Origin: JAHDFB01 sp964607315
GTDB taxonomy: Bacteria; Bacteroidota; Bacteroidia; Chitinophagales; Saprospiraceae
DNA length: 28,061 bases
Direction of reading: 5' to 3'
NCBI GenBank assembly: GCA_964607315.1
Contig: CAZSKA010000020.1
Location: forward strand, 1 to 28,061
The notes beneath the pieces are model-generated. The model was not told where the DNA came from and searched no databases. It worked only from the letters and a program-made list of their open reading frames with translations. The position numbers were made by a program, and so were the translations under genes. Of this stretch, positions 23,301 through 28,061 are shown piece after piece (the first letter of the stretch is position 1; the number at the start of each line of letters is the position of its first letter).

Positions 23301-25344
23301 CAATAGCTCCTTTATCCTCCTCTAAAACAAAATTTTCACTCATTCCACGAGAAGAAGTATGAATATTTCCAGAATGACATCCTAAAGAAAGTAATAAAGG
23401 ATATCTTCCCTTATTATTATAAGCTGAAACATCTTCCAAATTCAAATCAAAAACACCTACAGCACTATGTCCAAAAAATGTTAAAATTGAAACTCCTCCA
23501 TTTATAATTTCTCTAATACCTTCAGATTGGACATTTTCTATGGGATCACTTGATACTTTAAAGAAAGTAGTAACGTCTGCTCCAAATTCATTAGTCTCAA
23601 TTTCGTCTTCCATATTTCCTAGAAAGTTTCTTATTGATAGCTGAATATCTGCATCTCCACCACTTAAGTGAAGTATCTTTTTCATCCATTGTTTATCTGG
23701 TATGGTTTGAGGATTATTTATTTGATCTTCATGTTCAATAACTTTATTTAAGTAAACTCTAATTTCTTCTGGATTTTCTGCTGCAATTCTTCCAATAGGA
23801 ACATTAGGACTTGTATTTCCAAATTCTGCAACTAATAAATTATCACTTCCTGGATGTCCATAAGTTGGAACAAAGAAAAAAGGATCTGCATCCTTCTGTG
23901 TTTGTTTTCTATATCCACCATACTCTCTTCCTTTTCCTATAATAAATACATGAGACATGTTGTCCCAATTTTGACTTGCCCAAACTAAAAATGTACGCAA
24001 AGCGTGATGGTGATTCTCTATTCCATATCCAAAAGCTTCATATACGTCTAAGATATTTACAATTCTAGGATTGAAAGATCCTCCTGTTACAGATGATCTA
24101 TAACTTGCATATTCCTGTACATAATTAATACCTGAAGATGGGTGCTCGAAAAGATCTTCATGACTGATAATAATAAAATCATTTCCTTCATCAGAAAAAT
24201 CAAAAAATTCTATTTTTTCACCTGAAATAATATTTTTAATAGAATTGTCTGTAACTACTACAAAGTCTCTATCAGTAATAGAGCCATCGAATTGGACTTT
24301 CACTAAGTTATCTTCGAAAATTGGAATTATTCTTTCTTTTCCTATTAAATCATAAAAAATAGCAGTTTCTCCATTTGTCTGAAAATCTTGAAGCTCCATA
24401 TATCTATCAAAAGGATTATCTTCAAATTTTATTCTCGCATTGTTTGCATTATTAAATTTGAACTCTGAAGCATACTTTATTCGTGCATAAGCAAGTGATA
24501 ATTGATCTGTACCTGCTTCTGCATTGATTTTTATATTTGTTGAGTTTGATAAAAGTGATTTAGAGAACGAAAATTCATCTTGATACACTCTATATCCAAC
24601 TCCAGCATAAGTTCTAACTTGTGAATTAGCTATAAGTAATTTGAAATTATGTTGAACATTATTTGTTCTAAATCTTACCTCACAGATGGGGTCAGGCCCT
24701 TCTTGACTTAAATTAGTAAGATCAGCATTTAGATTAAATGCATCAGTAAAACTTCCACCAAATCCTTCTGTAATACCAGTAGAAGAATACCTAACTTCAC
24801 CAACTTGTTCTTTTGTGAAAAAATTAAATACTAGGTTTTCATATTCTCTTATGTAAAAGGGTTCCAGTGGAGGTAAACTAGAGGATAATTCTGTTTCAAA
24901 AGAGTTATATCTTAGATTTTGACCTGTATTGTGCGTCAGGAAATAAGCGTTATCATCAGTTATTAAAGAATACTCCGGATTAAGTTGATGGTTTTTATTC
25001 TCGAACATGAATTGATCGATCTCATTTCGGTTTCTTTTACCAAAGAATTCTATGTAATCATCATCTTGCATTATTCCAGTTCCCGTAGTATAAATCTCTA
25101 ACTCTTCACCAATGTTAAACATGGAAAAAGCAGACATAGGAACTGTAGATACAGGAAATCCCATATTTTCTAACTCTTCTCTGGTTACTCTATAAATACC
25201 GTCTTCATCTACGGTCAATTTATAATACTCTGTGCCCGGGTCTATCCATTCAAAACCGAACTTCACAGAATTTCCATCAATATATTGAGCTTTTGTGTTA
25301 GAAACAAACAACAGCACAAACAACAAAAGATAAAATGATCTCAT
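20362..25344 (-). CDS. Type IX secretion sortase-like protein, PorU2-type C25 peptidase
   Basis: This 1660-residue exported protein has a signal peptide (MRSFYLLLFVLLFVSNTKAQ). After an N-terminal beta-rich region it carries a gingipain-type C25 peptidase domain (about 360-770), with ILDVYEAFGYGI, HVFIIGKGREYGGYR, catalytic H626 in LTFFGHSA and catalytic C656 in LLSLGCHSGN. Long Ig-like regions follow, and an FlgD-like C-terminal domain (about 1550-1660: NYPNPFSDCTQF, YKWDGTDDFGSKLANGVYLYQV). PorU is the cell-surface transpeptidase that removes T9SS C-terminal domains; classical PorU is about 1150-1300 residues, so the extra length and the FlgD-like end fit the long PorU2-type group. Whether it is the main sortase here is not provable from this window. 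It stands alone, with a good promoter match upstream. Confidence 0.85.
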   Translation of the reverse strand: MRSFYLLLFVLLFVSNTKAQYIDGNSVKFGFEWIDPGTEYYKLTVDEDGIYRVTREELENMGFPVSTVPMSAFSMFNIGEELEIYTTGTGIMQDDDYIEFFGKRNRNEIDQFMFENKNHQLNPEYSLITDDNAYFLTHNTGQNLRYNSFETELSSSLPPLEPFYIREYENLVFNFFTKEQVGEVRYSSTGITEGFGGSFTDAFNLNADLTNLSQEGPDPICEVRFRTNNVQHNFKLLIANSQVRTYAGVGYRVYQDEFSFSKSLLSNSTNIKINAEAGTDQLSLAYARIKYASEFKFNNANNARIKFEDNPFDRYMELQDFQTNGETAIFYDLIGKERIIPIFEDNLVKVQFDGSITDRDFVVVTDNSIKNIISGEKIEFFDFSDEGNDFIIISHEDLFEHPSSGINYVQEYASYRSSVTGGSFNPRIVNILDVYEAFGYGIENHHHALRTFLVWASQNWDNMSHVFIIGKGREYGGYRKQTQKDADPFFFVPTYGHPGSDNLLVAEFGNTSPNVPIGRIAAENPEEIRVYLNKVIEHEDQINNPQTIPDKQWMKKILHLSGGDADIQLSIRNFLGNMEDEIETNEFGADVTTFFKVSSDPIENVQSEGIREIINGGVSILTFFGHSAVGVFDLNLEDVSAYNNKGRYPLLLSLGCHSGNIHTSSRGMSENFVLEEDKGAIAFLASSSQAFVGQQGNFGLDLYDNLGIDLFNSTLGEKVLNVLDIYEESTGAAFETLMEQITFHGDPALKMHSSEGVDYTPDFNVINHTPEIVNAFQDSFNLCFDIANLGIAVNQDVSVNIQHLNPANEIEFDSTYVLNAPSFQSTYCINIPIKSRAVIGKNTIKIFVDNIDGIAEWPDPAAENNNRLVNSNGGDTYEFFILNNGAVPIEPKGFSIYNSNDVVLQASSFNALGEKQSFVFQLDTVSTFTSPFRIEETVPDASGLIKWEPNIDFVNNEVYYWRVAPENDLTGTGRVWNSSSFTYLPNSNNGWSQSHLNQFEENEFDELELKDRKLEYVTNLRDIRVINRVSFGQSFPNFFINDGIWGNAYYLFNGNFLAVTTADSLGTFDQNDYLGKYGSLQPNNENALTFYFNPVNQQSRINLVNFLEDQVEDNDYVFFYTVHRRNGFNFDFKNSEWEADADVNNGRNLFKTLADQGAVLFDSLKTNPIAPYNFFYQKNKEALAEDLAEDINGVADSRAPMFGQWFTGTETSVRIGPANRWTNLVWSDELSEVPANDSSYVRLIGITPDEQEVMLVDRIEENEFNLSQISAEEYPYLKLQYYTFDNVDLSSPDLVFWRVFYDGPAELALDPLDSETVFKADSLDEGDPFVLKIPLLNIGDAIVDSVDVLITLTDQNNVSTEVMETLSALGIGQKQYIEYNLPTIGLDGEYSVSVQANTRENPEECFYFNNFGLRNFTVHKDLRNPLLDVSFDGRRILNGDIVSSEPIIRIVTKDENQFLLLNDTSNYQVNLIDPNGFDQVIELSDERIVFSPATDVNNNESEIIFTPTLLTDGIYTLQVRSTDITGNLSGSQDYSIDFEVINEELISNVFNYPNPFSDCTQFVFTLTGNEQPQDINIRIMTVSGKVVKEIGGAELGPLHIGVNRTEYKWDGTDDFGSKLANGVYLYQVTTTKQNGDFYEKYDTNTDKFFKNNIGKLVIIR

Positions 25345-25391
25345 CTCTAAAAAATATTTTATGTTTACTCACTTAGCATTAAAATAGTATT

Positions 25392-25422
25392 CAAATATAC
25401 AACAAGTAGGTATTTATTTAAA
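25392..25422 (-). promoter_or_regulatory. Candidate promoter for the sortase gene
   Basis: On the minus strand TATATTTG (25392-25399) is an exact -7 match. TTTA at 25419-25422 is one base from the -33 element, with a 19-bp spacer. The predicted leader is about 40 nt. This is the best-spaced promoter match in the window. Confidence 0.5.
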
Positions 25423-25528
25423 TGATTTTCAACACTATATCTTATTGAACGACACTTTTAAAACTGAATATATAATTAAACGCAAAAATTTGCACACTTT
25501 TGCTTTATCTGTCCAATACTTTACCTAA

Positions 25529-26626
25529 ATGTTGGTTGCTCATATATTCGTTTATCTATTATTACTAAGCTTTATTTTTAATTTAATTTATAAGGTCTAT
25601 TTTGCATATCCCCTAATACAATATAAAGACTCTATAAAAGTTGAAAACCCTATTGATTTTTCTATTAATTTGGTAATAGCTGTACATAATGAATCAAAAA
25701 GATTAGAAAGTGTCCTAGAGTCAACAAAATCAGAAAGGTTTAGGGAGTCGGGCTCCAAAGTAATAGTAGTTGATGACCATTCTTCGGTGGAGGAAAAAAC
25801 ACTAATGAAAAGCATCTGTAAATTACATGAAAATGTGGTTTTTATTGAATCAGAATTCCCAAAAGGGAAAAAGCATGCAATTCGTTTTGCGATAAATCAA
25901 TTTTCTTCGGAGTATTATGCATTTACGGATGCAGATTGTGCACTAGGAACTCAGTGGTATGAAAGTTTATGTTCTTCCTTTTCACAAGGTCAATTTGTGA
26001 TGGGATATGGACCTTTTTATAAGAAAAAAGGCTTTTTAAATCAGTTGCAAAGATTTGAATGTATGTGGATTGCGATCCAATATATGGGATATGCCCAAAG
26101 GGGAATTCCATATATGGCTGTTGGACGGAATATGGCAAGTTCAGGTGATTTGCTTAATGCATCATTCCCAAAGATGAAAGGAGATCATTTAATGTCTGGC
26201 GACGATGACATGTTGGTACAGGCATTGGACAGGAAAACAGAATTTTCGCTTATGGTGAATCCAAAGAGTTTTGCTTATAGTGAAGCAGAAAAAACATATG
26301 GAAAGTATTTGAAACAGAAACGAAGGCAAATCAGTACTTCTGTCCATTACAAGCTGATACATAAGCTTTTATTGGGAGGTGTATCAATGTCAATGATATT
26401 GTTTTATGCTTTAATAATAGTTTGTTTGTTCATAAATCCATTAATTAGTTTAGAGGCGTTTTTAGCAAATGCGATCGTAAATTTGTGCATTTTTTGGGCC
26501 CCGACCCAAAAGCTTTTAGAAAGAGATTTAGGACTAAAAATTATATATATAGAACCTATTTATGTAATAAATTTAATAGTTCTTTCAATTTATTCGATAT
26601 TGCCAAAAAAACAAGAGTGGAAATAA
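25529..26626 (+). CDS. GT2-family glycosyltransferase, membrane-associated
   Basis: This 365-residue enzyme has an N-terminal membrane helix (about 5-25), a GT-A catalytic domain and two or three C-terminal helices (about 281-303, 310-324, 338-358). Catalytic motifs are VVDDHSS (nucleotide-binding D82 and D83), TDADC (metal-binding D134 and D136), GDDDM (likely catalytic acid region, 224-228) and QKRRQ (263-267), a variant of the QxxRW motif of processive synthases. It probably adds sugar to a lipid or polysaccharide on the cytoplasmic face. Its end overlaps the start of rsmG by 10 bp, so the two are cotranscribed. A degraded palindrome copy lies in the C-terminal membrane region (FWAPTQK, 322-328). 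Confidence 0.85.
   Translation: MLVAHIFVYLLLLSFIFNLIYKVYFAYPLIQYKDSIKVENPIDFSINLVIAVHNESKRLESVLESTKSERFRESGSKVIVVDDHSSVEEKTLMKSICKLHENVVFIESEFPKGKKHAIRFAINQFSSEYYAFTDADCALGTQWYESLCSSFSQGQFVMGYGPFYKKKGFLNQLQRFECMWIAIQYMGYAQRGIPYMAVGRNMASSGDLLNASFPKMKGDHLMSGDDDMLVQALDRKTEFSLMVNPKSFAYSEAEKTYGKYLKQKRRQISTSVHYKLIHKLLLGGVSMSMILFYALIIVCLFINPLISLEAFLANAIVNLCIFWAPTQKLLERDLGLKIIYIEPIYVINLIVLSIYSILPKKQEWK
26492..26511. repeat. Degraded TTTGGGC palindrome inside the glycosyltransferase gene
   Basis: TTTTGGG and CCCAAAA flank CCCCGA. It is read in the same frame as the signal-peptide copies (Phe-Trp-Ala-Pro-Thr-Gln-Lys), but here within a membrane-helix boundary. The outer arms fit the family; the centre does not. 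Confidence 0.4.
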
Positions 26627-27237
26627 TTCATAAATATTTTAAAGATTTGTCGGATCATCAGGTGAAGCAATTTGAGGAGTTAGGAGGTTTGTATAAAGAG
26701 TGGAATGACAAGATAAATGTAGTGTCGAGGAAGGATATCGATAATTTATATGAACGGCATGTGCTACATTCCCTATCAATAGCGAAGTTTATACAATTTA
26801 CTGATGGAACTGAGGTGATGGATTTAGGAACTGGAGGGGGATTTCCGGCAATACCTTTAGCGATTTATTTTCCGAAAGTTAGATTTCATGCAATTGATGG
26901 GACAGCGAAGAAAATCAGGGTGTTAAATGAGGTTGCGGAATCTTTAAAATTAGGAAATGTAAAAGGGCAACAGTTAAGGGCGGAGGAGAATAAAGGGAAA
27001 TATGATTTTGTGGTTACTCGGGCAGTTGCGGGAATGGAAAAGTTGGTTCCATGGAGTGAGCGATTGATGAAAATAAAACAGCAGAACGCAATGCCAAATG
27101 GTTTGATAGCCTTGAAGGGAGGGGATTTGAAGAGTGAAGAGAATTCGGTGAACGGGTATACGGAGACTGTTAGATTAAGTGAATATTTTGATGAGGAGTT
27201 TTTTGAGACTAAGGGGTTGATGTATGTTCAGATATAA
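26617..27237 (+). CDS. rsmG: 16S rRNA (guanine-N7)-methyltransferase RsmG
   Basis: This 206-residue SAM-dependent enzyme methylates N7 of a guanosine in the 530 loop of 16S rRNA (G527 in E. coli). The SAM site is VMDLGTGGGFPAIPLA (67-82), and VVTRAVAGMEKLVPW lies further on. The start is GTG at 26617, giving MEIIHKYFKDLSDHQ, which is how Bacteroidota RsmG proteins begin. The longer frame from 26485 would add 44 unrelated residues encoded inside the glycosyltransferase gene. The GTG overlaps that gene's end by 10 bp, which suggests translational coupling. No clear Shine-Dalgarno is seen. Confidence 0.92.
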   Translation: MEIIHKYFKDLSDHQVKQFEELGGLYKEWNDKINVVSRKDIDNLYERHVLHSLSIAKFIQFTDGTEVMDLGTGGGFPAIPLAIYFPKVRFHAIDGTAKKIRVLNEVAESLKLGNVKGQQLRAEENKGKYDFVVTRAVAGMEKLVPWSERLMKIKQQNAMPNGLIALKGGDLKSEENSVNGYTETVRLSEYFDEEFFETKGLMYVQI

Positions 27238-27325
27238 GAGTATTAGGCTTGCTGGTGACGAAATGGTTTAGTAGCAAGAAAATAGTGGGAAGAAGGATTA
27301 AAATGTTGATGGATTTTAGTATTTT

Positions 27326-27352
27326 GGGGTAGGGATTATGGAGGGGAGGGGG
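27326..27352 (+). other. G-rich tract with quadruplex potential
   Basis: Four G runs (GGGG, GGG, GGGG, GGGGG) are separated by 2, 8 and 1 bases. One loop is one base over the usual limit of seven, so quadruplex potential is moderate. The tract spans the stop codon of the minus-strand HUH-like gene and encodes its Pro-rich end (STPSPP). It stands out in an AT-rich window. Confidence 0.5.
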
Positions 27353-27974
27353 TTGAGTGGAGTTTTATGGTTAGGTTAACTAACTTTGATACTACGTAAT
27401 TCTGGAACTCAATACTCATAATGCTTTCAACCCACCCCTTACACCTATACAAACCCCACCTAACCCCTGACTTTACTCCCACTTTCACCCTATACTTAGC
27501 ATTTTCCTGACCAATGATCTCTCTTTTCCCTTTCTCCATGTCTTCCACATATTCCTGAAACTCCTGCTCCCCCGAAAAATAATAACGAGAATATTTTTGC
27601 TGTACCAAAACACCTTTTCTTTCTCTTATCTTATTTACCGCTTTTACATACACACTATGAAATATCCTTATTCGCTCACTTACAATCCTCCAAGGCTCAA
27701 TAATAAAAGCTAGCCTGCTAACTCTCCCTCGCTTATTATTCTCTCTTGTATATACTCTTCTTAATACTGATCCCGATTTCAATCTAACCATCAACTCATA
27801 TCCTTCACTCGATATATAAATCTTATATATTTCTACATATCCAATAAGATATCTATGAAATAGCCTTTTGAACAAATCTATTTCTTGTTTACTCTCAAAA
27901 TAAGCGCTGTTTCCACTAGATAAACTTTTCCATAAATAAAAGCCTCCTGCTTGAAGAGTTTTTGTTGCTTGCAT
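27336..27974 (-). CDS. Y1/HUH transposase-like (RAYT/IS200-type) protein lacking catalytic histidines
   Basis: This encodes 212 residues from ATG 27974, preceded by AGGAAAGAGG, a rare good Shine-Dalgarno here; a TTG at 28019 would add 15. By eye it follows the Bacteroidota Y1_Tnp/RAYT pattern. GNSAYFESKQEIDLFKRLFHRYL corresponds to the first helix block, and YISSEGYELMVRLKS occupies the place of the usual YCLMPNHFHLLVRxK. FHSVYVKAVNKIRERKGVLVQQ corresponds to FNAYTKAxNKxxxRxGSLFxR. The two histidines of the HUH motif are replaced by Gly58 and Glu60, while a Tyr is kept in EYVEDME (Y142), the likely equivalent of the YIHxNP tyrosine. It may be a dead relic or a domesticated DNA-binding protein. 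Its last 27 codons contain a relative of the GTAG repeat and a G-rich tract. Confidence 0.6.
   Translation of the reverse strand: MQATKTLQAGGFYLWKSLSSGNSAYFESKQEIDLFKRLFHRYLIGYVEIYKIYISSEGYELMVRLKSGSVLRRVYTRENNKRGRVSRLAFIIEPWRIVSERIRIFHSVYVKAVNKIRERKGVLVQQKYSRYYFSGEQEFQEYVEDMEKGKREIIGQENAKYRVKVGVKSGVRWGLYRCKGWVESIMSIEFQNYVVSKLVNLTIKLHSTPSPP
27381..27407 (-). repeat. GTAG repeat, copy C, within the end of the HUH-like gene
   Basis: On the minus strand this reads TTCCAGAATTACGTAGTATC and continues AAAGTTA. It matches copies A and B (9453 and 9611) around TTCAG-N6-GTAG but lacks the perfect AT palindrome and the T tract. It is translated as Phe-Gln-Asn-Tyr-Val-Val-Ser-Lys-Leu. Confidence 0.4.
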
Positions 27975-28061
27975 GTCCTCTTTCCTTATTAGTGTAACGA
28001 ACCATGCATTTCGTTCCAAGAAAATCCAACTATTTTTTATTTTGTTTGTAAGGTATTGATT

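Noticed and set aside
26085..26099. TGGGATATGCCCA as a palindrome family member
   Set aside because: The arms lack the GGGC/GCCC pairing and the sequence codes for ordinary glycosyltransferase residues.

Overview
The window is AT-rich and reads as a chromosomal piece of a member of the Bacteroidota. It carries four genes of type IX secretion (T9SS) character: a PorE-like OmpA/beta-propeller lipid-envelope anchor, a Plug-like protein (DUF5103 family), a very long gingipain-type PorU sortase and a subtilase with a T9SS C-terminal sorting domain. Several genes are preceded by the Bacteroidota -7 promoter element TAnnTTTG, and Shine-Dalgarno sequences are mostly absent. A marine or Saprospiria-like lineage is plausible, but I cannot place the organism more finely. 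No rRNA, tRNA, CRISPR array, prophage or intact insertion sequence was seen.

Layout. Positions 175-4430 hold a four-gene minus-strand unit: secreted hypothetical, PorE-like protein, RlmD 23S rRNA methyltransferase, small hypothetical. CvpA follows on the plus strand (4760-5344). Next comes a 740-bp non-coding stretch with palindromes, a 10-N gap and a long imperfect inverted repeat. The subtilase and a small partner follow (6083-9432), then a second repeat-rich spacer (9433-9840). The plus strand continues with the Plug-like protein, a TolC and membrane-fusion-protein pair, a DUF2064 sugar-nucleotide-type transferase and a small membrane protein (9841-15140). A minus-strand MlaE/MlaF lipid-transport operon with a HEAT-like third gene follows (15180-17225). 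A short-chain dehydrogenase and a flavin split-barrel oxidase are coupled on the plus strand (17391-18631). A monoacylglycerol-lipase-like hydrolase, inorganic pyrophosphatase and the PorU-type sortase lie on the minus strand (18653-25344). A GT2 glycosyltransferase overlaps rsmG on the plus strand (25529-27237). The window ends with a minus-strand protein shaped like a Y1/HUH (IS200/RAYT-like) transposase whose two catalytic histidines are missing.

How the parts fit. The subtilase is a predicted T9SS cargo; its C-terminal domain would be removed by a PorU-type sortase after export through the SprA channel, which Plug-family proteins seal, while PorE-type proteins bind peptidoglycan. The Mla genes and the TolC/fusion-protein pair are envelope functions too, so the window is mainly about the cell envelope.

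The most unusual signal is a dispersed short palindrome, consensus TTTGGGC-N4-GCCCAAA, often followed by GAAAA. I count about nine exact or degraded copies. Four are intergenic. Others lie inside genes, two of them exactly at signal-peptide cleavage sites. It has T tracts on its 5' side and A tracts on its 3' side, the reverse of an intrinsic terminator. A second repeat, read on the minus strand as GTAG next to an AT-rich palindrome, occurs twice in the 9.4-9.7 kb spacer and once at the 3' end of the HUH-like gene, which recalls REP/RAYT systems.
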